Source of the DNA: Apostichopus japonicus
Taxonomy: Eukaryota > Echinodermata > Holothuroidea > Aspidochirotida > Stichopodidae
Reading direction: 5' to 3'
Assembly (NCBI RefSeq): GCF_037975245.1
Contig: NC_092572.1
Coordinates: 4,671,501 to 4,735,500 of the forward strand
DNA length: 64,000 bases
The notes beneath the pieces were generated by a model that saw only the letters and a program-made list of their open reading frames with translations, was not told the DNA's origin and made no database searches. Numbering within the stretch: the stretch's first letter is position 1; each line of letters opens with the position of its first letter. Both the position numbers and the translations under genes were made by a program. Shown here one piece after another: positions 1-12,500 of the stretch.

Positions 1-158
1 CCCATGTTAATGTTTCGGGATCAGTTTAACTGAACGAAATGGAAGAAAGGAGAAAGGTGTAATCTCTGTAATTCATATATTGTGACGTTTAATTGTGGGG
101 TCCTCCAGATAAAACACAGTTGAATCCTAACCAAAGTTATCCACCTGTCCTGGCTTAC

Positions 159-3100
159 CTGCTCATCGTTTGCTAAATTAACAAATGTCGGGATGAGGTC
201 GGACTTGAGATGCTCGAGATCTAAAACTGTCGCAAATTCTCCGATCTTTGAAGCAGCTGCTCTTCGGACCATAGGGGTATCATCTCCACAGAGGTTGCGG
301 AAATGTCTGAGGAGGAAGAAAAAATAGGGCGTGTTGATGGCACAGACGATCAGTGACACACAAACTATGGTAAAAGTGTGCATGCTTACAGGAAAAATTG
401 TCCAGGAAAATATGATTCAAAGAGTCTACAGGTGCTTCATAATTTTGCACAGCCTAAGAAGAAGTGAAACTATAGACGTAAGTCGGGCCAAGAACGTCAA
501 CATTCACATTTCTCTAGATATCGATGATCTATTTGGATGAAATATTAACTTTGAGAAACCCTTGTGCTGCAAATGTAGTCACAATGCTAGAAATGGAGCT
601 TGGCAGTCTTTCAATAAGCATGGTGGGGGAGGAAATCATTTTTTACCTGTTTTCTGTTTGTAGCTGGAACTTAACAATACCGAGTACGGGTATATACACC
701 AAACAAGATTATAACTGATCGAGCTTAGACAGCAACCTACAATAGCAACAGACCAGATGAATCATGCATGGATGTCGGCAAAAATCTTAATGGCCAGAGG
801 TTAGCATGACTGAATACAATATTTCTACTCTTAACCAAATCTACAAAAAATAAATTTAACTTAAAATAAACATAACGATTTTATAGGTTTTGCTGGGAGG
901 TGGTCTGTAGCAACCTACAGTAGTTACACTTTACAAACTGCTATTAACGCTGTCATGATATTTTACAAAGACTTTTCAGATTTTCACTCTACACCGGTTG
1001 CGAGTGAAATATCGCTTTAATTTAGGAAGCAAAATGGAGGAACAGTGACGTTTTTTTGCGCACCATTCTGGAGCTAAAATACAAGACTAAATAATTGGAA
1101 AAAATGTACAAAGTCGCTAATCAAGTAGCGAATCAAACTTACAGTGAGGTACTGTATAAGGCTTAAGACTCCCGCATGAGATAGTGTGCCTAGTACTAGG
1201 GGAGCCCTAATGCTACAGAAGCCCAGCTACCTTAGTAGGTATTTTTTGCCGATGTTTTACTTTGTCCTTACTGCACAGAAATACAATTTTCAAATGTGCA
1301 ATTACGTAGCTCACCAAGCATCTGCCTAACCTTAATTCACAGTGTGAAGTATTGATACTGTAGATTTGTACTACAAGAATGGAAACTTGAACAGCAATTC
1401 ATAGTGGCGAATGAATTCTGCATTTTGGCGAGTAGCTTGTCAGGTCAGGTTCGCAACATGGCGAGTACTTTTAAAAGTCATCGGTCGGGACTGTTATCGT
1501 GGTCGGTGTAACTCACGTTCTAAGTTCTTCTTGCAATCCGGGTGATATCCTGGTGTAAGCTACGCTGTAAAGACCACAGGCTGATGTCCGTGAGGTGAAC
1601 CAGTCTCCCGTCGACAGTCGTTTGATCATCGGAACAAAGTGGTTCTCCAGAGCCTCCACGGAGTGTTCGGCTGCTAGCTTCCGTAGAGATTCTACGGCCT
1701 TGTCTCTCACGACCGTCTCCTCAACAGCTGCTAGGCTCTCCAGGGGAGCCTGTCATAGAAAATAAACATTTACAGTACTCAACTAAAGAACAACGACTAC
1801 TGTTTCCTTTCACTTTCTCTTCCCTCAAAATAATCAACATTACTACTTTGAAATGCTATAAGTACTAGCATTTCACGCTTTGCAAGTTTGTATTTTGAAG
1901 CACTGTGGGAAAGAGTTGAATTATAAACTCAGGAGGTAGCATATATATATATATATGCATTGTTCCTGACTGTGACCTTTTCTGTACAGGTCAATTGGCA
2001 ACCATTCACTACAATGTTTTATCACTCAATAATATTTCCAATATCGAAAGTCAACGAGGGTATCGTATTTCAACTAAGTTTTTCCAACTTGGAAACAATT
2101 AAACATTTTTGTAGGTTTCGGGAAAGGAAACCTGTTGCTTACACGATCCTCCTATCCCTTGTAACATATTCAATAATAACAACTGTGCATATCAAACTAA
2201 ATTATGCTATCGATTGATAGTTCTTCCTGCATAACTTTCCATTTTGAGTGATCTGAAAGCACGTATGTGAAGTATCCACTGAAGTTACTCTCAATGTATC
2301 AGGTTGTGATAGATTTACAGTAGTGTTCCCTAACACTTATAGTGTAAATACATCACTGTATAGAGTGTAGGATGACAGATCATATAGATTTACAGTACGT
2401 GTTCCCTAACACGAGAACTAGCGAGGACAAGGTTTTATGATCATTAATATGCATGCAGCGGTATTTCTGAGAGCGATTATAGATCCATTCCCCACCCTCT
2501 AGTAGACTTTCCCTAGTTAACACCCTAATCCTGACACTTATAGAGTGTTACAAATGAAACACTACAACTAGGCAAACTGTTGTGTCCATTTTGACCTACA
2601 CTTTGTAGTAGTATCATTCACACAGGGTAAACCAAGTCAAATGCGATCCACTCAAGTCATTTCTTTTAACCAGGCTGACGACCACTCACCAGTAGACAGT
2701 GGACATTTTCAGGCCCTCCGACCAACTGTGTAAAGTCACCCAGCTGCTGAGCTAGGGCTAAGAGAACCTCATCCTCATCATAAATGGTTTCTGTGATGTA
2801 AGAGAAGATCATGTCAACGTCATGTGAATGGTGCATCAAGGATGGGGGTGAGGTGGACACATGATACGAATAAAGAAAAATGAATGAATAAAAACAGGTT
2901 TACTAATGATTTGTGTACTTTGATAAGACTCTTAACATTTATGTCAACATGTAGACAGGACGAATAAAAAGACTATTTAGTCTGTATTTGTATGTTCCTG
3001 CTTCAGTTGATAATTGGTTGCCTTGGGATCTAGAAGAGATAAGAGACTGAGAAAACAATATTTATACTTAAATTGTAAGCTCAAATTTCATCACGATTGC

Positions 3101-6100
3101 CCCTTAGATATGCTAGAATGTCACATTAATGGTAAGCCTGGCTCACAAATTCCAACAAGCATTTTACTGATAGGTATCCATGGTGAGATATTTTATTGGA
3201 TATTTTAGTAACTGTCAATGGCTGACTGAGCATACTGTGGAACCTGCCTATACGAAGGAACTAATGAAAACTTTCAACCCCTAAAGCTTCAATTTTAGAT
3301 TTCCTCTCGAAAGTATCTGTGGAGCTGTAAATAACAACACTTTTGATTCCTAGATTTAAGTTTCCTTGCTGAGTTTTCTATATATTCAGTCAATGATATG
3401 TCGATACCATAGTTGGGTCATTTACCTGTTAAAAATGGAATAAGTTCCTTCACTGTTCGTTCCACACCCAATGCCAAGGCGATGGTTGATAACTTCTTTA
3501 TGCTATTCAACCGTCTCTGTAAATGTGTAAAAAAAAAAAAAGAGAAAGTACAAAAATAAGCATCACTTGGAACATGCATCCATGGTGTTTGGTCATCTCT
3601 GTCTTGAAGTCTCTACACAAATATATGTGACTTTAGGGGGCCATGTCATTCTGCCATCGGTACTTTCTGCCATAGAAAGTGTGCTCTTTTGGCCATAAAA
3701 AAGGGGCCATTCTGCCCGCCATGGCGGTAAAGCACTATGTTTGGCGGAAAGAGCACATCATTGTGGGTGCATATTACATGCACTGTATATTGCTTCCCAC
3801 CACTCTACCTAGGCCTGCAAAATTCACAAAATCGGTCATTTAAATCGACAATCAGAATGGGACTTTCAAATAAACAAATCTGCTTAATTTAATTTATTCA
3901 ACCAACTAGTGAAGTACTATTGAAGACAGTGTATCGACTCTTAAAAACTTACAATTAAAACAATTCAATCAACCTGTACATTAAAGACTGTATCAATTCC
4001 CCAATCTTGTTCTAACTACAATTCAGTCTATCCAGCAAACTGTCACATTTGAAGACGGTGTACCTATCCTTCCACCTGAATCAAAGAAAGTTTCACTGAT
4101 CAATACATTCCTGTGTAAATTCCTTTCCTGAAATGTACCTTTCAACCATCGGTTTCCAACCTTTCCGCCATGGAGAATGGATTGTAACCTACATGGCGGA
4201 AAGATATGGCGGGTATGTACCTATGGCGGAACGGCACTAGATCCGTGTCTTAAATATCACTATGGGGCATCATAGTAATCTCATCTCAATAATTTCATCC
4301 ATCAAATTCAAGTGTTATTTGTAATGGTGGCAAATATATCACACAATTTTTGTTACAACCATAATTTACGAGGCAGATAGTAAACCCCCCCGGATGTACA
4401 CATTTAGGTGGAAATGTAACATATCAGAGTACAGAATACAAAAGTACACAAAATTTCTGACAGACAAAAGACTATATCCCACTGATTGACAGTGGATTAC
4501 CAATTATTGATCAAGGTATTTCAATATCAGTTTTGAAAAAACCTGTATTGCTAAAAATTAAAACTAAGAGTAACTTTTCGTCCTTCATTATTGGATACTC
4601 TTTTCATAAGCTATTCTTCCGTGGCTAGACACACATGATTCTGTATGCCTATAACCATAATCTGCTGTTTTGACCAATGCAAATTTTTTGCAATGTAGGC
4701 TACGGCCCGTCTTAGGCCTTAATGTTTCATTCATGAAATTTGCATAGCTACCAGCCTAGTTTAGGACCTAACTTTAGGTTACAACTAACCTTACACTAGG
4801 TTAGGAATAAGGCGCAAAATTACAAAATGCAGTCACATACTGTTTTAACACAGACTTTTGAATTGCTTAATCAAAGTGGCTATTCTTACGACTAGTCGTA
4901 ACAATAATCCCCTTCTGCGCATGCGCAATTGCTACTTTTACAACTAGGAGTACTATTTTTACGACGAGAAGCAACAATAATTTCCGGTTAGGGTTAGGTT
5001 TAGGGTTGGATTGAGGGTTAGAGTTAAGGTTAGGGTTACCCCTACGCTTACCAGTCAAAACGTCCCTTTACCAAAACGTCCCCGTACCAAAACGTCCCCG
5101 CTTTTGGTCAAAACGTCCCCGTTGGTCAAAACGTCCCCGTAAGTCAAAACGTCCCCGTCTATCACATTCATTCACAGTTGTGAATATATATTAATTTTAA
5201 GTTATAATTTGGCTAAGTTATCGGCATGCAAGTTGCATTACAGGCGCTAAATAAATAATGAAGGACTATATCGTTTAATTATATTTGGTATGAAAAAGGT
5301 ACACGCTATATGTTTTTCAGTGAATTAACGAATTAAGGAAAACAAAAAATATTATACAAGAGGAATTAAAAAAGAATTTGGATGCGTATACTGTACAATA
5401 TATATATATCTATATAATATTTTAAATTGAGTGAAATCACTTATCGTTTATTTTTACGAAGTAAAATTTTGTCACGGGTACGTGCCCCTGTTGATATTTG
5501 ACATTTTGAAATATAGAATATATCTGTGTTTTCAACCTAAAATAAACTTATCCTTACTGCACTCTAATACTCTTTGATTTGAACTAAGAACATCCACACT
5601 TGCATTCCAACTGATTATAAAAAGCGGGGACGTTTTGACTAACGGGGACGTTTTGACTGCGGGGACGATTTGGTAAAAAGCGGGGACGTTTTGGTCTTAA
5701 AAAAGCGGGGACGTTTTGGTAAAGGGACGTTTTGACTGGATACCACCCCTACTACATGCGCAGTTGCTTTATTTACTTCGAATTCGCATTAATTCGCCGA
5801 TGTCGTAAGAATAGTTTATAAATAATTGTTACGACTAGTCGTAAGAATAGCCACGGCCTTGCTTAATTGATACACATATACCGGAATATGCCTAAAACTT
5901 CCAGTGTAAATAGTCACCCTATATTATGGACATAACACTCAGTCATAAACTCACACAGAGGACCTGGCATAGGCCTAGTACATACTAGTTAGGCCTAGGC
6001 TACTTAGGCCTAGGGCTTACGCTAGGCTTAAATCCGGATAGTCTTCCAAATAGGGTCAGCCTACTGTGGCAGTAAACTTAATTCTAAGTTAGTATACTAC

Positions 6101-6465
6101 ATATTCTAGCAAAACTTGAACACCACCATCAATCTTCAATTAAACTTATAAGTTGTCCTGCCATTTACTATTCATGCACACAAGCCTAGGGTTTAATCAT
6201 CATAATCCCACAAGTTGAACTGGGGATAGGACTATCGTTAGGCTAGGCTGCACAGCAAACAAATTGACAACACTATTGTAAACACAAAATAGCGCAAATC
6301 ATAACGGTCAAGGCGTTCCAAGGCTTAACATTATATCCAGAATAAACACAACCAAAAGCAAAGTTTACTTGGTCGCATTCCTACCTGAACATCTTCATTC
6401 CGCAATTCATCTACAAGAACAGCAATGGGATAAAGGCTTTCGTCTCCGCTTTCTCCGGTAGCCAT
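159..6465 (-). CDS. PPP2R1A: PP2A 65-kDa scaffold subunit A, 5' half (5 exons, partial)
   Basis: HEAT-repeat scaffold of protein phosphatase 2A, which holds the catalytic C and regulatory B subunits in cytosol and nucleus. Coding exons on the minus strand: 6465-6385, 3516-3426, 2790-2690, 1749-1517 and 306-159. All have GT-AG borders and join in phase to 218 residues. Exon 1 gives [18 protein letters not shown], exon 2 [17 protein letters not shown], exon 3 [19 protein letters not shown], exon 4 RDKAVESLR and [13 protein letters not shown], exon 5 [17 protein letters not shown]; these match the vertebrate A subunit almost residue for residue. The start ATG at 6465 sits in GAAAATGG, a good initiation context, and gives the family's usual N-terminus. 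The last exon stops after NLANDEQ in phase 0; the remaining 370 or so residues are beyond the left edge. Invertebrates generally have one gene co-orthologous to vertebrate PPP2R1A and PPP2R1B, so the symbol is nominal. Introns are 0.7-2.9 kb. Confidence 0.96.
3644..4236. mobile_element. Possible old MITE in PPP2R1 intron 1
   Basis: Degenerate inverted ends, about 20 bp and roughly 80% alike: TGTCATTCTGCCATCGGTAC on the left and the reverse complement of GTACCTATGGCGGAACGGCAC on the right. Both ends also carry repeated TGGCGG or CCGCCA motifs nearby (3719-3760 and 4167-4226). There is no coding capacity in the 590 bp. I could not see a convincing target duplication, so the exact borders and superfamily are open. 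Confidence 0.45.
4985..5040. repeat. Degenerate GGGTTA-rich stretch
   Basis: About ten imperfect GGTTAGGG or GGGTTAGGTTTA units inside the outer transposon, just left of the inner insertion. It resembles a short telomere-like tract, but it is part of the mobile element's left arm. Confidence 0.7.
5046..5744. mobile_element. Inner nested MITE with arrays of GGGGACGTTTTG at both ends
   Basis: The ends match as inverted repeats, CCAGTCAAAACGTCCCTTTA on the left and its complement on the right. Each arm is itself a tandem array of five or six AAAACGTCCCCG units about 18-22 bp apart (5058-5158 and 5626-5735). The direct repeat ACCCCTAC stands at 5038-5045 and 5745-5752, an 8-bp target duplication typical of hAT. 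The roughly 460-bp core is AT-rich and non-coding. It lies within the outer transposon, so it is the younger of the two. Confidence 0.85.
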
Positions 6466-8079
6466 TTTCAGCAGGAACTAAGGAAATATTGCATATGCCT
6501 AGACGCAGTGTCGTACGAGAGTGATGTCATATGTAATGTATAATTAATACAGTACATGGTTAATACAGCGCTGTCTACGGTCTCGTGCACTACATAGTAA
6601 CGTTGAACTACAGTGAGATGTGAGTGAGATGACGGGTGTCCGCTGTTGGAGCTCAGGGGTTGAACGACTGTTATTAAAAGCCTAAGCTTACTTATGACAT
6701 AGTTCGCTCTCGATTTCCAAGGGACGCCATACGATATGCCGTATACGAATATATTGTGTTGTTGATTTCAGGAAAACAATTGAGTGCACTTGAAGTCGTA
6801 TGGCAGTATCCCAGCCTAGGCTTCATTGTTGGACATAACACATATATGGCGTGAAATTCTGAATTCTCTATATTCCTTCTATTTTCTTCTTTCTATTTAT
6901 AAATTTCTAACCAAAGATATGGATGTTCAAAGCCGCATTTTAATATTTTAACACTGGTATGAAACTTTGCATCGAGTCAACCACGAAATATATAACATTG
7001 CTTGGATTTAGCCGAGAACACTTGAAACGGGGTGGGAGTCACTTTTTAGTGACCCCCATTACAAAGAGTGATCTACGAGTGCAATGTCTCATTCGTGATT
7101 CATCAACCACACAATGTACAGTTACAGAGTGCCAATAAGAGAGAGCATACTCTCTACAAAAACTCGTTTTAGACTTATACAATAAAGCCAAAGTATATAG
7201 CCTAATGTGGCGTGTGTCTCGATCGATCCTTGCTTAACTTTTCACTGGGTTATATAGGCTATACTATGCCCTCACAGGAAAGGTGAAACGACGGTAGGCG
7301 TTTAGGGCATATTCAATTTCCCGTATCATAACCATGCAGATTTCAGTTATGTGACTGAGCTGCAAGTTAGAAACATATCCCTAGTTTCAAACGGTCGAAT
7401 TCAACTTATCAACAGTAGGCTTAATTAAACAGTAAGGTCTTCCGATAATTGTTTAAAGGTCTTAATTGCATGGTCTATATAACATTGCATCAAGTTGACC
7501 AAGATTTCGAACCACATTTATGCTACATTCATTCTCTTCAACATATAAGCCACAAAAGGTAACCTATTTGCTTAGTTAAGGATATCTATCAATGTTCTCA
7601 TATGGCTTCCTCGGAATGGGAGAACAATCGACAGAACGGCATCGGCTCTTCGTTAATTAAGTATGCAACATATGCTTATGGAACGCGAAAAGTGTAATAT
7701 ATACAGACGCCCTTAAAATAAATAAAGTTGACCTCATATGGCATGTTCATAATGCATTACAATTCTTTTTCAGTGACAAAAGTTTTCCATTGTCATCCTA
7801 GGTTGTTGGCTCTTTATATGAAGAGGAAGGAACGTGTTTTGTCGAGTTATTGGAATTGATCAAACAATGGAATAACGGTAACATTCGTCCGTCGGATGGG
7901 GACGTTAAATGGCGATCCCGGGAGCAGGAATGGGAGCGAATTCACACCCTGCATCGTTATATATCCTCTGAACACTTATCGAAAAGAGAAGGCTTGAAAT
8001 AAGCCGGTGTCCATCCACGATCTAACACGGATTGGGTCTCAAATAAGTAACTGCAAGTCTTCCTGATCCTTGGGTCTCT
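6466..8079. other. PPP2R1 upstream flank, no gene seen
   Basis: The 5' flank of the PP2A scaffold gene, with AT-rich sequence beyond. I see no convincing exon, RNA gene or long repeat. The only structure is a short hairpin-like pair near 7036-7056 (GTCACTTTTTAGTGAC). Confidence 0.5.
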
Positions 8080-8288
8080 AAACTAAACTAGACTAAATTA
8101 AACTAAACTGAACTGAACTGAACTGAACTGAACTGAACTGAACTGAACTGAACTAAACTAAACTAAACTAAACTAAAGAAAACTGAACTAAACTAAACTA
8201 AACTAAACTAAACTAAACTAAAGAAAACTGAACTGAACTGAACTGAACTAAACTAAACTAAAGAAAACTGAACTGAACTGAACTAAAC
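8080..8288. repeat. AACTA/AACTG pentanucleotide satellite
   Basis: About 40 units of a 5-bp repeat. Blocks of AACTG (8108-8152, 8228-8248 and 8269-8282) alternate with blocks of AACTA, and AAAGAAAACTG joints recur at 8176, 8221 and 8261. The block structure suggests that an array of mixed units was itself duplicated. Confidence 0.95.
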
Positions 8289-9514
8289 GTTAACAAGTAG
8301 ATCTGTACAAGAAGAACCGTCGTCATCACCTTAAAAGGAGCATTGCTGGATATATGAATCAGTGGGAAACTGGATTATTTATAATAATAATAATAAAACT
8401 AATACTAACAGCATTAATATTAATAGTAACGACAACAACACGAGCCAGTTGTCGTTGAACACGAAACGATGAACATAACGAAGAGAAATATCGACAGCTA
8501 AGCAAAATCAATACATGGCGGAAAGAAGTTCAAATTGTCAAATAATACATTTGTCACGTTCAGCCTTTCATAACGATTACGAAATGCAAATTGATGATAA
8601 TATCAAACCGGGTTTTTTTTCCAAATCCTGCTTAGCATCTATTTTATCTTTGGAGTTACTATATAGACGATCAATATTTGTAGCCTACTCAATGAACTAC
8701 TACTAATGAAGCTTGTGATTTAAGTGTCTTTTATTGATTTTTCTTTTGAATAACAAGAATATTATCCTTTATATCTCCCGGTTGATCATTTACAATGGGT
8801 TCAATCTGTAATTTATAAACAAGTCTCGGTTTCAAACCAAACAAACACAAGTACTCGCCGATGTTCGTGGTCTTGTATAGTGTCGTTAGGCTACATTATC
8901 TGAGCATTTACCTCTCATTTACATTTCATTATTTTCGCCCAATCATCTTAAAAGTATAAGTACGAAGGAACGTTCACCTTACACACTGCAGTGTAGGCAC
9001 AAAAGTTAAAAATGTAAAGCACGCAGATGCAGGTAGTACAATTTTAATTGTGAGCGGATTTTTTTTATTATAGGTACTACAGCTGTTGTTTGGCAATATT
9101 GTTTTCAATGTCTTCACAGGAACATATACTGTTTGTATCATTGTTCTTTTTGTTACAAAGTAAAAATTGCAAAGGAATGTAGCAGAATTGAAGTATATTC
9201 TACTTGTCGATGGAACCTACAAATGAAGTGTTATCTTTTTAACGACAATGTTTCACTGTCCTTTATATACTTAACGCTATGCTGCGCTCGTTTATTACCA
9301 TCGTATAACCATTTCAAGTAATTGTGTCATTTTTGTACAGCACGGAAGATATAGCAAATACATTTTGTCAGATTCGGGAAAATCCCTTCATGATAACTTG
9401 TGATAATTTTACTAATTGGATATTTATAACTTCGGAATTGCTGTTAAGTACAACATATACGTTTTTCTTACTCTATGAAATCGTCACATTGGTCGGGAAC
9501 ACATTGAAACTGGC
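8289..9514. other. Non-coding stretch upstream of the lectin gene
   Basis: AT-rich sequence with a short TAA run near 8385. Open frames in this stretch are short and show no domain, splice pattern or family likeness that I recognise. It would contain the lectin gene's regulatory region if the start at 9547 is right. Confidence 0.4.
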
Positions 9515-9522
9515 TATATATA
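9515..9522 (+). promoter_or_regulatory. TATA-like box before lectin exon 1
   Basis: TATATATA lies 32 bp before the ATG at 9547. If it is used, transcription would begin almost at the start codon, leaving a very short leader, so it may equally be a chance AT run with a true leader exon further upstream. Confidence 0.3.
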
Positions 9523-9546
9523 GAGAGAGTGAGGGGATACACCAAG

Positions 9547-12500
9547 ATGGGGTCAACTTGTCACCTTGGACTCGTTACAATGCTAACGATTCCTTGCGGT
9601 TTGTTTTCGTATTTTGCTTTTTATTATAGTTACAAAATACAAATATTCTTTAAAGAGGGCACAAACCCAACACTAAGTTCATCTCATATTATACAGAAAT
9701 CTTTTATGAAGAGCAATTCTCCCAAACAGATTGTCTGACACCAATTTCTCATAGAAATATCAACAGAAATTGGTTACGGTTTTCAACAGTTCATCAGCCA
9801 TTTCTGGGTTGTTGAACAGACATTGTAAACCATGGCACGGTTTTTACAGTAATGACAGACTGTAAAGATGTTAAACCCAATTTAGAAAAGGCAGAGAAAA
9901 TCAAGAGCTGCTAGTGATTTAAGGCAATATTATGTTGATTTAATGCAATATTATGTTGATTTAAGGCAATATTATGTTCGTTATGAAAGCAATCGAATGG
10001 TAATAGCTTGACACTTTATTTGTGTTTATTCTAAATGAGAAAAGGGAAGACAAACGTTAAAACGAACTGTAACGAAACATAACTTTAAAGCTGTTAAACA
10101 CAGCCAAGCAATAACTGAGAAACGTTGCAAACATATAAGTCTTTACAGTTTCTACTGATAACTCGGAGAATCGTGTGGATTTGCAGCGGGCAAAAGCTCT
10201 CTCATGTGAATGAATGCCAGTCACTCCAAACATAACTAACATATTTAAGCTCTGCAATGGATTACCTTTATTTAAATTTCATCCTTTTAGATGTGTTTGT
10301 TCCTGTTTGATTTCTTTAATTATACCATAATCAGGCGCGTATCCAGGATTTTCTAACCCGGGGGGCGCGAATTACTATCTAAGCGGAGCGCCACCATCGG
10401 TTGGCGCGGAGCGTACAAGAAAATTTTTGGTTTTGATACCCCCCAGATCACCGGAAATGGCACTTCTCGGGCTTGAAAATGAGCAACCAGATATACACTT
10501 TTGCCTGAGAACCAAGTATTTCCCAAAAGTTTTTTTCCATCCCTAACCTTTTTGAAGATTGTCACCAGTCACACATCATGTTCGACCTGATTGCATGTCC
10601 TATGGATCATTGCTTTTGTAGGTGATTCTACGTCACGGCCCACAATATCCGAAAGCCCCACTTTTCAAGGTTTTAAGCCCATTATTTGTTGAGAATTTGA
10701 AAATTCACATTTCTCGTGAATAAAATCACTTCAAAACATACCCATAATGTTGCAGAAAATTCAATCTATGGATAACCAATATAGAAAAACCTCCTTGAAC
10801 CCCTAACAGACAGGTCAAAATTGCACGAGTAGAGGAAAGTATGATGAATAATGTTGGTGAGGAAATTTTGGAAAATTCCGACACAGTTAATTTATTGGTG
10901 TAGAAATATTGCAACCTCTTATAATGGCTATTATAAAACTTGGTTGAAGGAACAGAAAAATAGCAGATATTTCCGATATCAGGTATATCGAAACCGAACA
11001 CTACACACATAGGCGTAGGTCCCGTAGGAGGCGGGGGCTGCAGCCCCCCCCCCCCCCCGCAACCAAATTTTTTCCAATTTTTTTCGGACACCTACTGAAA
11101 GAAAAATAAATAGCAATGAATAGCTTAAAAATGATCTTCGTGGTAATTAAAATAAAGTTGTAAGCTTGGCCGATATTACTACTGTAAAAGAGAGTTTTGA
11201 CATAAATGGATCTGTATGCTTTTTCTCCATCTACATAAGATATTTCGTTGTTTACATTAGCATTTGGCGGTATACTGTGCAACATTCACGGACCGTGCGG
11301 TACACGATGCCATGCAATATAATGACCGATGTTTGCTTATATGATATTGGCATCGATATGTTGAACGCGCGCTTAGCGCGCGAAAAATTTTGGCTTTTTT
11401 TTTGGGCAAGTCATTACAGCCCCCAAATCCAATTGAGCTCCTACGCCTTTGACTACACACATAGACAGTTTTTGAGGCTGTTCATCGTGGAAAATGCATT
11501 TCAATGCTCACTGATATGATGTTATATCTGCTATTTGCATTACAAATTCGAACAGGCGTGTAGCGAGTAATTGCCTGCAGGCAAACTATCTAAGCGAAGC
11601 GCCACCATGAGTTGGCGCGAAGCGTACAAGAAAAAATTTGGCCGAAAATGCCTCCCAGATCGCTGGAAATGACACTTCCCAGGCCTTGTAAGTTGCATCT
11701 AAGCATTGTCTATTTTGAAATTACTAGCGATGTCATAAAGAAAATTTGCTCGGGGGAGGGGGGGGGGCGGTCGCCCCCTTCCCGAAATGTTCCCCGACGA
11801 CTCGGTCGAGTTCAAGACCAGCCACAGTTGGTTCCATATAGCACAATTCTACAATTGTTTAAGGCGTCCATACACACACACGCGTTGTATATAGTATTTA
11901 TATAGATACATTAGTGAGAGAGGAAAAATGGAAACGTCAAAAATGGAGTTGTCGATGTAAGGGGTAGGGTGAGGCGCACACCCCTTCCGTAATCCTTGAT
12001 CTGTCACTGGCTACCTGTGTATATAATAGGGATCAGTGCTTTAACTATGACTGTTCCTCTTTCTATTCCCGAGGTCTTGGCTATCTTCTACTCCCTCCTT
12101 TCTCCTTTTTCCCTCTTTTTTTCTTTTTCTTTTCCCTTCCTTCCTCTCCTCCTTTTCTTTTTTTCCCCCTCCTGTTCCCTTTTTTCTCCTCTTTTTTTCT
12201 CTCCTCTTTTCCTTACCCGGGGGGCGCGCGCCCCCAACGCCCCCCCCTGGATACGCACCTGATAATTAGCCCAAACTTTATTCGTAAGAGGTATAGGTAT
12301 AGGCTAAGTCTGGCAGCTACGTATTTTCACAGCTTGTATGAATATATTTTTGATATAGCTGTTTGTACAAATGTGGTGGATCTTCCAAATCATGTATATA
12401 GCTATAAGCCCAAAAGAATAACCTTTTAGTGAAAATACCCGGTGTTGGTATTGGTGTTGTTGTTGCTGATATTGGTGTTGGTGGTATTGGTGCTGTTGTT

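Larger units (their letters stand above)
4872..5858. mobile_element. Outer non-autonomous DNA transposon (987 bp) with 9-bp target duplication
   Basis: The ends are inverted copies of GTGGCTATTCTTACGAC continuing through the palindrome TTACGACTAGTCGTAA (4886-4901 and mirrored at 5828-5843). The element is flanked by the direct repeat TTGCTTAAT at 4863-4871 and 5859-5867. A 9-bp duplication fits Mutator-like elements; if one base is chance, 8 bp would fit hAT. No transposase frame. It is split by the inner element at 5046-5744. Confidence 0.8.

Noticed and set aside
4985-5040. Interstitial telomere or chromosome fusion point
   Set aside because: The GGGTTA tract is short, degenerate and inside a transposon arm.
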